DNA from: Polytrichum commune
Taxonomy: Eukaryota; Streptophyta; Polytrichopsida; Polytrichales; Polytrichaceae
Assembly (NCBI GenBank): GCA_950295325.1
Contig: OX485806.1
Location: forward strand, 57,347,169-57,407,168
Direction: 5' to 3'
DNA length: 60,000 nucleotides
In this document: positions 44,287 through 55,734 of the stretch, one piece after another
Position numbering within the stretch: position 1 is the first letter of the stretch
Layout of the letters: each line of letters begins with the position of its first letter
Notes under the pieces: generated by a model
Told to the model about the DNA's origin: nothing
Seen by the model: only the letters and a program-made list of their open reading frames with translations
The model's database searches: none
Program-made: the position numbers and the translations under genes

Positions 44287-44748
44287 TATCAGAACCATCC
44301 CAATTCACAAATTAGGATTGCCTTGGTTTCAAGGCTGGTGCGTCTGCGCGTAGAATAGGTTGTAGGTTAAGGTTAGAACTAGATATGAAATTGGTTAGTG
44401 GAGTTTAAAGCCACACTAGTAAAAAACTAAGGCCTAACCTCCGGAGGTACTACGACGCATATTTAATCTCCCTTAAAAATCTAACTACTCACGTTATACA
44501 CCTATCATCCGGGTTCGGCTTGGGCGCCTGCAAATGCAGGCCACCTTCACCGAAGGGCTTGTGTGATACTTTTAGGCTCCCTCGAAAGGGGATGGCCCAA
44601 AAGTACCACATAATTGGTGCGTCCGCCGGGAGGGTGGATGCCCCTGCCATGCTCGAATGATATTTCTTTGAGTACTTGTACGTTTAGACTAAGAGAAGAA
44701 GAGTTTAGTCCAATAGAAATTAGTCATACGTCATGGGCCACTTGTGCT
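44287..44748 (+). other. PBS and untranslated leader
   Basis: TATCAGAACCATC resembles the initiator-tRNA-Met primer-binding site (TGGTATCAGAGCC) lacking the first bases; the older copy reads TATCAGAGCCATC. The leader contains TTGGTGCGTCCGCCGGGA shortly before the coding frame, as in Tat-like elements. The frame is open from 44,614, but the first gag-like Met is at 44,749. Confidence 0.55.
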
Positions 44749-47700
44749 ATGGTTAGTACTAGGGGACGATCGTACGACACCCCAACAACAACAACCGCAT
44801 TTGCATCGGAGGCAACACCAGGTAAGAGGTCGAAGAACGAACCACCAAAACCCGGAAAGACTAAGGAAAATAAATATCAAGGTCTAGGTCCAGAGTCCGA
44901 GCGCGAGAGGGAGAAATCCCCCACCCCACAAAGTCCGGTTAGGGTGGCACGACCCCAACTCATGGCGAATCCTTTGGATGCAATGATGGCTCCTAGAGGG
45001 CCTCCCATTGTAATGCCACAAGCATTAGCGCCAAGGGCGATGCCGAGTTATTTTCCGAAGTTCGGTGGCCTCCTGCATGAGGATCCTTCAACCCACATTG
45101 AACGATATATTGAGGTAATGTTGGCCAACGTGATAGCCGAAGACACGTACAAACTCGTTTGGTTTTCTACTACGCTAGAGGGTATAGCGTATGAGTGGTA
45201 CCGATCCCACGATGAGGGGACATTTAGGGACTGGCGAGCATTGCAGACGGCATTCCTTAGACAATTTAGACCGGAAATGGGCCAACAAAGCGCACTCGTG
45301 GCGTTAACGAACATGCGGCAAGGCCCATCCGAGGGTATTACATCATACATCCGACGGTTCGAGACGGTGGTAACTCGTTATGTAGGAACCCTTCTCACAA
45401 ATGACACGATTAAATTCTACTTCATACAAGGGTTCAACAAACAAGGTACAATCCGAGAAATTCTTAACTCCAACCCTCAGGATTTGGAAGAAGCTAAAGC
45501 CGAGGCTAGGAGGATCGAAGGTGTAGACAAACAAAATGAGCGGATGTGGAATTGCACTATTGCACCTGTGCCAGCCTTCCTACCCACAACCTACATTCCT
45601 CCCGAGCAGAGTAAGCCTCCTCAGCTGGAGCCATCCCGACCGGATGCATACGCAGTCCACCGAGCGGCCCCGGTTCCTTTGGCTACGAGGCCACCCCCTG
45701 AGCTCTTAGCACTCCCTAGCCCTCCGAGCCACACCACGATCGAGGAGCTAGAACTTAGAGTTAAGAAGGCCAACGACGAGTTGAGGAGCGATGTCATGCA
45801 GTCGCTCAAGACCCTCACAGAGCAGCTAACAATGGCAATCACGTCTAGGCCCTTAGCACAACCAGTTCCGCCGGCCTCGGAGGCGGGTAATTATGGCACC
45901 AACATTTGGTGTCGTAATTGCAACAAACCTGGCCACAGTAATCAATTTTGCACGGAGCCTAGGTTCACAGGTAACCTAGTAGCCCCACCCCCCCGTCCAC
46001 AACAAGGCCACTCCCAGACTCAAGCCCGGAACAACGGTAAAGGAGTTTGTCCCACTTGCGGCAAGGTTCACATTTTGGGGCCAGGTAAGTGTTGGATCGA
46101 GACGGGGGTGGTCTGCAACCATTGTGGGGGTAATCACCCGGTCGATAATTGTCGTAGGATTCTCGCGGAGCGACCCTCCCATTACTCTCAGCTGAATCAA
46201 CAACTTCCGGCATTATTCTATGATAGGAATCAACAGAACCAAGGAGGAATGTCGGTTAATTATCACCAAGGTAACCCTCAAAGCAATGGCCAACAAAACT
46301 ACGGTCCACCCAACCACCAAAACCAAGGTAATAGGGGGAACAACTATCAAGGTCCACAAAATTTGTACCCTCAAAACCCCCCAGCCGGTGGTAGGCAAGC
46401 CGACTCGAACTTGGTAGGAATGGTAAGCCAACAGTATGTCCCTCAGATGGGCCGGAACCAACCGAATAGGTTCAACAATGGACCCCAAGTTGCACAACAA
46501 GGTAATACCTTCAATAACTCCCCTAATGAAGGCAACCCATTCTATGGGTACCAAATGAACCAAGGTCAGGCTTATGGTCTTAACGGTCAGTATACCGACA
46601 ACCCTCCTCAACATCTTATGGGGAGTGGACAGGATACTAACCAACAATGGGCGCAAAACATGAATGGGCCTCCAACATCCCAAGGTCCCCTTAACCTTGG
46701 TCATGCACAAACCCAAGACGCGAGGTTCATTGATAACAATAGGGCGAGCACAAGTTGTTCAGCTCCATTCCTTCCTATCCCAAATGATAGTCATAGCAAC
46801 TTCATCTCTCACGAGCTAGCCGATTCTTCTTTACGGGCTATCCTGGTTCCCCCTAAAAAACTAAAGCAGAAAATAGACGTGGCAGTGGTCACTAGGGCTC
46901 AGAAGAGGGCACAAACCGTGATGGGTGAAGGTTCCGAGAAATCGAATGAGTCTGAAAAGTCACCAAAATTCGCAGAACTTCCAGAGTTCTTGCAGAACGC
47001 AGCCCTTAAGGCTAAGGTTCCCACAACTTCCCTAGAGCCTAACCCTGATGACGAACCGGTAGAGGAACCATTACTGGAGGAAGAGGAAGACCTCTTCCGA
47101 TTTGTGGATACAAGAGACACATGGGGCAATGGCTTGCCCGCTAACTTCCCACCGAAACCCCGGCCTAGTCGCGCCTTTAACCCGGCCGAGGACTACGACC
47201 TTTGGTCAGACCTTTGTAGCCTACGAGCCAACATTTCTTTGGCACAACTAATTCAAGTAGCTCCCGCCTTAAGAAAGGAATTCAAGGAAGGAGCCACCCA
47301 GGTTAGGAAGGCTAAAATCCCAACGATGGCAGTTGAGGTCCGAAGAACCCCCCTAGGGGACGAAGGACCAATCGAGGTGGAGGTTGAGATTATGGACAAA
47401 ATAATCCCGCACACCCTGGTTGATGGGGGTAGTGGGATCAATATTATGCCACTCTCAACGTTGGAAAAACTTGGCCTCGAGCTCACTGGCCCTTCACCCT
47501 TTGTTATCAATGTCGCGGACCAAAGACAAGTCACCCCCCTTGGACAGGTAAAGGATTGCTTGATGAAAGTCGGGGGAGAAGTCTATACGATCACGTTTCA
47601 AGTTTTGAGGCTCCCTGTAACATCCAAAAGTTATCCGATACTTTTAGGTAGAGACTGGCTTCGGAGAGCAAATGCCACAACCGAGTGGTCTACGGGTACC

Positions 47701-48654
47701 TCCCAAATAACATTTGGGCCCCCTCACAACAGAACAACGACAAGAATTGCACTCCGTAAGCCTTCGACAGAATTCACGGAATCCGACCTACCCAAGTCGA
47801 AGCCAGAACCCAACATAGTTTCGGTAGACTTAGCCAACCAAACATTGGGCACTAAGACCCATCTAGGCCCAGTAAAGGACATGGGTCCTGGCCTCTATGG
47901 CTGGGAGGACACAGGTGAGTTCACAGCATGGATGGAACTCAACCCGGAAGAAATTCCCAACCACACCCAGGTATATGCGATCACCGCCACCGAGGACACG
48001 TCACGTGGACACACCGGATTCGTGCTCATAGCCGATGACCTACCGCTTGAGTCAATTTATTCCTTTGAGATTGATGGCACGCAACCTATAGTCCTAGAGG
48101 ACCTCGTGCTCGAAGAAGATATTGTTCCATCCTTGCATTTCAAGAACACCTCTACCGGAATTCAGGTAGGCCATGATTTCGCGTCATATCCTTCGGTGCC
48201 AAACGATTGGTATAAAGGTCCAACCAACCAAATGCCGTTTGCCCTTGTATACGGGATTGAAGCAGTGCTCCCAATCGAGTTGGAGATCCCCTCTTTGCGA
48301 ATTGCAGTTGATTCACGACTTACGGTAGCCGAGTCACTATCAGATAGGTTGCTAATGTTAGAGAGTCTTAGCGAGCGACGACGAGCTAGTGTGCAACATC
48401 TCGAGGCGATGAAACGGAGGCGCAAGGCCGTCTTCAACAAACGACACAAGGTAAGAACTTTGCAACCCGGGACGTCGGTAATGCTCCAAGATGCGAGGAA
48501 ACTGGAGTTCCCAGGTAAGTCTCACGCCTTGTGGTTGGGCCCTTTTTGGGTCACGAACGTGTATGACAATAATTCGGTTCAATTGGCTACACTTGATGGC
48601 ACATATTTCCCTACGCGAACTAACGGGGGTCGGTGTAAGTTGTATAATGTGTGA
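44749..48654 (+). CDS. Gag-protease fused to the integrase C-terminal tail
   Basis: 1,301 residues from MVSTRGRSYDTP. Residues about 100-260 are a Retrotrans_gag capsid domain (PKFGGLLHEDPSTHIERY, AYEWYRSHDEGTF, FRPEMGQQSALVAL). Zinc knuckle CRNCNKPGHSNQFC is near 387, followed by CPTCGKVH...GKC and CNHCGGNHPVDNC. An Asn/Gln/Gly-rich, prion-like stretch covers about 485-660. A retropepsin has LVDGGSGINIM (Asp near 892) and PILLGRDWL near 965. Where RT, RNase H and integrase should follow (about 800 or more residues) the frame passes near residue 1,150 straight to TNQMPFALVYGIEAVLPIEL and the basic integrase tail to the stop. The deletion is in frame with no stops. I chose the start at 44,749 because the upstream 45 codons lie in leader sequence. 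Such an element could move only with helper RT and integrase. Confidence 0.85.
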   Translation: MVSTRGRSYDTPTTTTAFASEATPGKRSKNEPPKPGKTKENKYQGLGPESEREREKSPTPQSPVRVARPQLMANPLDAMMAPRGPPIVMPQALAPRAMPSYFPKFGGLLHEDPSTHIERYIEVMLANVIAEDTYKLVWFSTTLEGIAYEWYRSHDEGTFRDWRALQTAFLRQFRPEMGQQSALVALTNMRQGPSEGITSYIRRFETVVTRYVGTLLTNDTIKFYFIQGFNKQGTIREILNSNPQDLEEAKAEARRIEGVDKQNERMWNCTIAPVPAFLPTTYIPPEQSKPPQLEPSRPDAYAVHRAAPVPLATRPPPELLALPSPPSHTTIEELELRVKKANDELRSDVMQSLKTLTEQLTMAITSRPLAQPVPPASEAGNYGTNIWCRNCNKPGHSNQFCTEPRFTGNLVAPPPRPQQGHSQTQARNNGKGVCPTCGKVHILGPGKCWIETGVVCNHCGGNHPVDNCRRILAERPSHYSQLNQQLPALFYDRNQQNQGGMSVNYHQGNPQSNGQQNYGPPNHQNQGNRGNNYQGPQNLYPQNPPAGGRQADSNLVGMVSQQYVPQMGRNQPNRFNNGPQVAQQGNTFNNSPNEGNPFYGYQMNQGQAYGLNGQYTDNPPQHLMGSGQDTNQQWAQNMNGPPTSQGPLNLGHAQTQDARFIDNNRASTSCSAPFLPIPNDSHSNFISHELADSSLRAILVPPKKLKQKIDVAVVTRAQKRAQTVMGEGSEKSNESEKSPKFAELPEFLQNAALKAKVPTTSLEPNPDDEPVEEPLLEEEEDLFRFVDTRDTWGNGLPANFPPKPRPSRAFNPAEDYDLWSDLCSLRANISLAQLIQVAPALRKEFKEGATQVRKAKIPTMAVEVRRTPLGDEGPIEVEVEIMDKIIPHTLVDGGSGINIMPLSTLEKLGLELTGPSPFVINVADQRQVTPLGQVKDCLMKVGGEVYTITFQVLRLPVTSKSYPILLGRDWLRRANATTEWSTGTSQITFGPPHNRTTTRIALRKPSTEFTESDLPKSKPEPNIVSVDLANQTLGTKTHLGPVKDMGPGLYGWEDTGEFTAWMELNPEEIPNHTQVYAITATEDTSRGHTGFVLIADDLPLESIYSFEIDGTQPIVLEDLVLEEDIVPSLHFKNTSTGIQVGHDFASYPSVPNDWYKGPTNQMPFALVYGIEAVLPIELEIPSLRIAVDSRLTVAESLSDRLLMLESLSERRRASVQHLEAMKRRRKAVFNKRHKVRTLQPGTSVMLQDARKLEFPGKSHALWLGPFWVTNVYDNNSVQLATLDGTYFPTRTNGGRCKLYNV

Positions 48655-49190
48655 CAGGTGCAACTAGCGGATTAAATGCGATGTGATACCTTTAGACCCA
48701 AAGCAAAGGCGGAGGGTTTCAAATTCCTGCAATAGGTGCTAGGTTAGAGGTCGGCCCTCCGTGGTCATTGTTTGAAGGAAACCAGTAGGGGGACCTTCTT
48801 TCTTCAGCGCCTGGGAATTGCTCTTGTAGTCCGAACTCTCTCCGAAGAGGAAGGAAGCGGGTTGAAAGTTTTTTCTTCTATAGCTCCAAGTTGCTCCCGC
48901 AAGGCGGAGGGGGTGTCCTAGATAGACACAAACCCAGTCCGGTGGGGGAGTGTGGCGGCTTTGAAGTGTTTTTTGGCTTTAGTATAGTACTATCTTCTTC
49001 TTTTCTCTCTCCTCTTCACATCTTTAAACGGATAAAAGTGCAAGTAATAATAAGAAATAAAAAAAACAAAACAAAAATATATGTGTAAGTGGTGGTGTGC
49101 ATGCAGGTGACCGTGTACCCAGGATTGGCGTGCGAGCAAGAGCTGGTGTTCGTAGCGCTCGAACGAGCAGCTCCCCTGATGGCCGACATA
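48655..49190 (+). other. 3' untranslated region
   Basis: Purine runs at about 48,938-48,950 (CCGGTGGGGGAG, followed by TGTGGCGG) look like a polypurine tract, but the LTR homology begins only at 49,191 after CCGACATA. Either the tract is internal or the true LTR start differs. No gene was seen. Confidence 0.45.
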
Positions 49191-50352
49191 TGTGAACCCT
49201 TTGAGTGGTCCACCACTCTGCGGGATCACTTTTAGTTAGAATGTTAGCATTAAAAGTTAGAATTGATAGGGAATTTAGGGAAAATTAGTTCATTTAGCAT
49301 TTAGCCTAGAAGAAGGAAGGTCAAAATGAAACTAAGTAGTGCTAGAAGATAGCAAAGTAGAAAAAATATGCTAGCTAGTAAAAACAACTAGCTAAGCAAA
49401 TATTAGTAGATGCTAGCTATTAAGCAAATATTAGTAGATGCTAGCTATTAAGCAAATGTTAGTAAATGCTAGCTAAGCAAGTGTTAGTTTATTAGTTAGT
49501 GTGAGGCACACAAGACTATTAGAGGTGGTTTAGGTAAGAAGATAAAATCGGCTTGAAGACTTTTGAAGACAAAAAAGAAAGAGAGCAAGGGGGCTACTTG
49601 CCCACTTGCCCCCTTGCCAACTCGATGGCGGAAAAATTAGAAAGATTTCTAAAGGTTTTTTGTCGGAGCCACCTCGGCGAGAGGGTGGCAACCTCAACCG
49701 GGAAAACCCCCGAGCCAAAATTTCGGGAAAGGGTTTGAAAAATGGATCCGGTGGAGGAGGGGTCCAACCCTTTTGTAAGAGGGTTTAAAAACCCCTCCTT
49801 CCACCTTGTAGCTCTCTTTCTTTCTCTAGTTTTTGGGCGAAGCCCTGCTTCAATGTAGTTAGGAAAAAATCCTTTAGCATGTATTCTCAATGGTCTAAAA
49901 GAAAGGCTTGAGAACCTCCTCTACTCTCTCTCTCCTAGTTAGGTTGTGTGTTTATTAACACACCAACAAAATTATTCCTTCTTTTGTAGAGGTAGGTTGG
50001 ATGGTAGAGTTTTGAGTAGAGGCATTATAGACCTCATCTGCCAATGCCCTGAAGGCTTAGTTCAAAAGCTAGAACAAGATACTTATCATTTTTCTCTTAG
50101 AGAGATTTCATATAGCCATCCATAGCCGTTTCCCATTTGTGATTTGGTTGAGATGACAATTAGTTATGGATTTTCAAAGATGGAGTAGAAAAACTGGGTG
50201 GTCTTGTGGGTAGCGGCTGCTGGATCAGACCTGCGAGCCCAATAGGAATTTTAATTCCAAGAAATTATATTTTCCCCAAGTAGAACTTTTGTGTAGCTTT
50301 CCAAAATGGCTTAGAACATTTGATTTGAGCATGATTTGAATTAGATATGAAT
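49191..50352 (+). repeat. 3' LTR, truncated
   Basis: Matches 42,022-43,183 base for base apart from one C-to-T near 50,341, then stops at ATATGAA where the inverted copy begins. Confidence 0.85.
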
Positions 50353-52632
50353 TGTGATGGTTCTGATACACCCAACCGGGTGTGACTCATACCACCCTAA
50401 CTCAACGAACGGAATAACGACAATTTGATGGACCATTCAATTCTTCCTATTTCTTTATTTAGTTCTATTTAGTTTTCTAAGCGGGGGAACTTGGCCTAAG
50501 TCCCACCCTTCACACAAATTCCTTCTTAATTACTTACTTTTGTTTGCACGTCCTAATTTACTACATTAACATATTAGGCATCACCCCTTACCTCGGGTCT
50601 CTTGCCAACAAGGGTTTACGATTTATTTTGTATGTTTTGATTGTTAAATGTGTTTACACTGGATAGACCACGAAATGCAACTCAATGGGACCAGGGTGAC
50701 GGGCGACCTGTAGGTTCAACCTGTTGCGCAATCTTCATAAATTGGGGCCATTACTCCCAATCTATGGGGCCAACAACATAATAGTGGATTCGCGGGTCAT
50801 TAACCCCACCTTTCCACCAACAACATTCAGAGTGGTCGTGTCGGTGATTAATCCGACTTACCACACACGAAACTTGCTAATAAATGAAGCTACTACCACA
50901 AAACATACCAAGGGCCCCGAAAACAATGGAATTGGGTACTCCCTTGGCGGTCAAGTGGTCAAGCCACTTGACCTTACGAGATAGGTGAATGGGTTTAGAG
51001 ATGCGTACCTTAGCCGTGCTCCCTCCGATCCTAAATGGAAGGCTTAAGGTTAGTTAATTTACCTCAATTTTCCTCGGTTGATTTGGGCTTGATGTAGGCC
51101 GAGCCGCTACCTCCTTCCTTGCTCCACTTTCCGAGCGTCGACCTTGCCTCCTTCTTTGTAACTAGTTTGGTAGTAAGCGTACCTTAGTTAACAATTAAAA
51201 TATAAAGTGTTATTCTGCCCTGTAATTTAATCCTAAGCATAATATTTATACTTAGTGCACCAAATTATCTTTCCAATGATCTAAAAATCACTCTAATCGG
51301 ATAAGAAATGCAAAAGTTATGAGGGTTGGAAGTGTGAGGTCGATTCAACCGACCCTTCCAACCCACCTATCTACCTTCTAACTTCAAAAATTCATAGCAC
51401 CTTCCTTACTAATTGGATCTAGGCTTTCCTTATACCTGATTCATATTTCCTTATTCCTTATTTCCTTATTCCTTTCATATCTGATTCAAATCATGCTCAA
51501 ATCAAATGTTCTAAGCCATTTTGGAAAGCTACACAAAAGTTCTACTTGGGGAAAATATAATTTCTTGGAATTAAAATTCCTATTGGGCTCGCAGGTCTGA
51601 TCCAGCAGCCGCTACCCACAAGACCACCCAGTTTTTCTACTCCATCTTTGAAAATCCATAACTAATTGTCATCTCAACCAAATCACAAATGGGAAACGGC
51701 TATGGATGGCTATATGAAATCTCTCTAAGAGAAAAATGATAAGTATCTTGTTCTAGCTTTTGAACTAAGCCTTCAGGGCATTGGCAGATGAGGTCTATAA
51801 TGCCTCTACTCAAAACTCTACCATCCAACCTACCTCTACAAAAGAAGGAATAATTTTGTTGGTGTGTTAATAAACACACAACCTAACTAGGAGAGAGAGA
51901 GTAGAGGAGGTTCTCAAGCCTTTCTTTTAGACCATTGAGAATACATGCTAAAGGATTTTTTCCTAACTACATTGAAGCAGGGCTTCGCCCAAAAACTAGA
52001 GAAAGAAAGAGAGCTACAAGGTGGAAGGAGGGGTTTTTAAACCCTCTTACAAAAGGGTTGGACCCCTCCTCCACCGGATCCATTTTTCAAACCCTTTCCC
52101 GAAATTTTGGCTCGGGGGTTTTCCCGGTTGAGGTTGCCACCCTCTCGCCGAGGTGGCTCCGACAAAAAACCTTTAGAAATCTTTCTAATTTTTCGCCATC
52201 GAGTTGGCAAGGGGGCAAGTGGGCAAGTAGCCCCCTTGCTCTCTTTCTTTTTTTCTTCAAAAGTCTTCAATCCGATTTTATCTTCTTACGTAAAACACCT
52301 CCAATAGTCTTGTGTGCCTCACACTAACTAATAAACTAACACTTGCTTAGCTAGCATTTACTAACATTTGCTTAATAGCTAGCATCTACTAATATTTGCT
52401 TAATAGCTAGCATCTACTAATATTTGCTTAGCTAGTTGTTTTTACTAGCTAGCATATTTTTTCTACTTTGCTATCTTCTAGCACTACTTAGTTTCATTTT
52501 GACCTTCCTTCTTCTAGGCTAAATGCTAAATGAACTAATTTTCCCTAAATTCCCTATCAATTCTAACTTTTAATGCTAACATTCTAACTAAAAGTGATCC
52601 CGCAGAGTGGTGGACCACTCAAAGGGTTCACA
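50353..52632 (-). repeat. Inverted complete LTR plus PBS
   Basis: The reverse complement matches 42,022-44,300, including the PBS-like stretch, ending GGGTTCACA at 52,632. A few differences occur (near 52,225-52,300). It joins the truncated 3' LTR tail to tail with short microhomology (TGAA). Flanks show no target-site duplication. Confidence 0.85.
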
Positions 52633-52653
52633 TGTCTCTGCAGTCTCCAACCT

Positions 52654-53686
52654 TCACTGAATGTTGATGAGTACCGATATGAAGGCATGCTCTTTGGGAG
52701 GCTCTTTGCAGATCCTGCATACTAGAGTAGATCCGGATGGCACAATGCCAAAGAGAGGGATGAAACCTTCAAATTCTGTGTCGTTGACCTTAGAGGTACA
52801 ATGGGCGCGTTGAAGGTAATCACAACTCGGGTTTTGGCACTGGAGGTGGCCAACGCAAATGGAGGAGCGAAAAGCAAGGCCCATGTCATTGGTGATATTG
52901 GTGGTCTGGGTCTTGGTCCAAACATGGCCGTCATAGCGTTTGTCCATGCCGTCCATGGATTGGGCCTTCTTATGAGAGGAAGAGACACCGAGTGGGGGTA
53001 GGACAAACATAAGATCACCATCAAAGCGAGGGGGGAGGAAATTCACCTCTTCAATTCGCAAGGTGTCATAATCTAGCTTCTTGAGGATGTTTTCCTACCG
53101 AGCATGGAAGCAAGAGTACGAAGACATTGAAGAATGGAAAGGGTGTGTTTGGGAGGGGATGGGGGAAGATGACACATGGGATCAAGGCATACAAGAGGGG
53201 GGGTCACGGAGGGAGGACCGAAGGAGGATGAAGATGGCTCGACCATAGGAGTGGAATGAACGGGCTCATCACCATCGGAGGAATCTAAAAGATGTATGAC
53301 AGTTTGTATACCAAGTTCAATCTTAACTTTGACCACGGGAGGAGTGTTTAAAGTGGAAGAGGAGGAATGGGGAGGGGTACGGATTTCCATGGATACATTG
53401 GAGCAAGAATCTGGGAGTCGTACACCCTGTATTTACCAGCGCAAAGTTCCCACACTGAAGATCCGTTGTCGGCAACCCTAGAATGCTCACGGATGGTCAA
53501 TGACAACAAAGAAGTAGCAATATCATAAATTTCGCGTTCGACCCATATTGTATTGTTTTGCAATGAAAATCTGATACTAAGGTGAAGGGAAGAGACAAAT
53601 GCAAATTCATTCGCATCTATGGGGAAAAGAAGGGAGATCCCGACGCCATTGGCACGGAGCTCAACTATTTCTGATAAAGATGGCAT
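52654..53686 (-). pseudogene. Mutator-like locus A, N-terminal part
   Basis: From ATG at 53,686: MPSLSEIVELRANGVGISLL...KYRVYDSQI, then after a frame change near 53,390 a Ser/Pro-rich region (PPHSSSSTLNTPPVVKVKIE...HLLDSSDGDEPV), a stop and frame change near 53,075, then NFLPPRFDGDLMFVLPPLGV, and a Cys-rich block CQNPSCDYLQRAHCTSKVND, STLVCRICKEPP (CX4C...CX2C, probably zinc-binding). The frame ends at 52,654 beside the inverted LTR. The transposase core expected next (present in copy C at 19.85-20.05 kb) is missing, and coding resumes with an exon at 41,992. The retroelement complex therefore also marks a deletion. Confidence 0.5.
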
Positions 53687-53911
53687 TGTTGGACAAGGAA
53701 GTCATGGACAAAGAGATGGACGAATAAGAAAAAGATCCCAAAAAAGGAATACGGGGGAAGGCTACCCAACGATTGGAAACCTTAAACTTTCAACAGTGGT
53801 AATATATAGGTATGAGAGGTAGGTGAGGGGTCATTTTGTGAGTGAAGGAGAGGGCTGCCCAGAGAATAGAGAGCACAAAAGAGAGCAAGAGAGGGAAACT
53901 TCTACACACAC
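53687..53911. promoter_or_regulatory. Possible divergent promoter
   Basis: This short interval lies between the minus-strand gene start (53,686) and a + strand frame (53,912). TAATATATAGG at about 53,800 is a TATA candidate for the + side. No other element was recognised. Confidence 0.3.
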
Positions 53912-54241
53912 ATGAAGGAACCAGACCAAAATACAGTCTCCACAATAGATCCAGGAAAGAAGCGGAAGAAGAGAAAAGGAGGCACGAGTTTCAGCAATTC
54001 GAAACAGAGGAAACGAAGAGAGCTTAAGAAGAAGGAGGATACGTGCATAGAAGGAAGAGGGACCCCATCAGACTCGAATAATACGTGTGCAGTGGACAAG
54101 GGAGGGTCGAATCTGCAGTCGATAAACGAAGAAGGGGAGGACAGTGGTTCACAAACACCATCTATGGAAGAGAGCGAGCATCGGAACAGTTATAATCAGA
54201 GTGGGTCTCGCGAGGAGACAAGAGATAATACGACTATTACA
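53912..54241 (+). CDS. Possible first exon of a basic nuclear-type protein
   Basis: From ATG at 53,912 the frame encodes about 110 hydrophilic residues with Lys/Arg clusters (KKRKKRKGG, KQRKRRELKKKED) like nuclear-localisation signals, then an acidic Ser/Glu region. A strong donor CA|GTAAGT lies at 54,241/54,242, and the satellite begins about 50 bases later, so any further exons are displaced or lost. It is divergent from the locus A gene. Unrecognised family; it could be spurious. Confidence 0.3.
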
Positions 54242-55734
54242 GTAAGTTTGTAGTTGCGGTTATATGGACAAGGGGTACGACAAGTTTTAGAAATATGGAA
54301 AACACCTTGTATATAGGTTGGAATACTTTGTATGTGGAATGGAGTGGACCCTCTCGGTTCCGAGAGGATCCTAGTGAAGGAATGTAGGACAAGATTTTGC
54401 ACTTGAAGGTTGAAAGCTTGTTTGTGTATATAGGGTGGACTACTATGTAATTGGAATGGAGGGGACCCTCTCGGTTCCGAGAGGGTCTTAGGGTAGGAAC
54501 GAAGGACCAGATTATGGACTCGAAGGTTGAAAGCTTGTTTGTGTACATAGGTTGGAATGGTTGGTAGATAGGTTGGACTACATTGTAATTGGAATGGAGT
54601 GGACCCTCTCAGTTCCGAGAAGGTCTTAGTGGAGGAATGTAGGAGCAAATTTTGCACGAGGAGGTTGAAAGCTTGTGAGGGTTTATAGGTTGGAATACTT
54701 TGTATGTGGACTGGAGTGGACCCTCTCGGTTCCGAGAGGGTCTTAGTGGAGGAATGTAGGACCAGATTTTGCACGGGGAGGTTGAAAGCTTGTTAGGGTT
54801 TATAGGTTGGAATACTTTGAATGTGGACTAGAATGGACCTTCTCGGTTCGGAGACGGTCTTACTTGAGGAATGTAGGACCAGATTTTGAACTTGAATGTT
54901 GAAGGCTTGTTTGTGAATATAGGTTGGAGTAGTTGGTATGTGGACTGGATTGGACCCTCTCGGGTCCGAGAGGGTTTATGTGGAGGAATGTGGGAACAAA
55001 TTTTGCACTTGAATGTTGAAGGCTTGTTTGTGAATATAGGTTGGACTAGTTGGTAAAAAGGTTGGACTAGTGTATATGTGGACTAGATTACACCCTCTCG
55101 GTTCGGAAAGGGTTTATGTGGGAACAAATTTTGCACTTGAATGTTGAAGGTTTGTTTGTGAATATAGGTTCGAGTCGTTGGTATATAGGTTGCACTTGTG
55201 TGTATGTGGACTGGAATGGACCCTCTCGGTTCCGAGAGGGTCTATGTGGAGGAATGTGGAAACAAATTTTGCACTTGAATGTTGAAGATATGTTTGTGAA
55301 TATAGGCTGGAGTAGTTGGTATATGGCAGGAGTAGTGTGTATGTGGACTGGAATGGACCGTATCGGTTCTGAGAGGGTCTTATTTCAGGAATGTAGGACC
55401 AGATTTTGAACTTGAATGTTGAAGGCTTGTTTGTGAATATAGGTTGGACTAGTGTATATGTGAATAGGAATGGACCCTCTTGGTTCCGAGAGGATCTTAC
55501 TTGAGGAATGTAGGAACAAATTTCGAATTTGAATGTTGAAGGTTTGTTTGTGAATATATGTTGGACTAGTGTGTATGTGGACTGGAATGGACCCTCTCGG
55601 TTCCGAGAGGGTCTATGTGGAGGAATGTGGAAACAAATCTTGCACTTGAATGTTGAAGGTATGTTTGTGAATATAGGTTGGAGTACTTGGTATATAGGTT
55701 AGACTAGTGTGTATGTGGACTGGAATGGACCCTC

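Larger units (their letters stand above)
42022..50352 (+). mobile_element. Tat-like Ty3/gypsy retrotransposon lacking RT, RNase H and most of integrase
   Basis: LTR starts TGTGAACCCTTTGAG at 42,022 and 49,191. The first 1,150 bases of the two LTRs are identical or nearly so at a constant offset of 7,169, so insertion is recent. A PBS-like TATCAGAACCATC follows the 5' LTR. One long frame encodes gag, protease and the integrase C-terminus. The 3' LTR stops after about 1,160 bases at a junction with an inverted LTR. Integrase-tail residues (LVYGIEAVLPIELEIPSLR) are of the Tat/Ogre/Athila-like branch rather than chromoviruses. Confidence 0.85.

Noticed and set aside
44614-44748. Start of the long gypsy frame at 44,614
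   Set aside because: The first 45 codons cover leader sequence conserved at DNA level near the PBS; the typical gag start MVSTRG is at 44,749.
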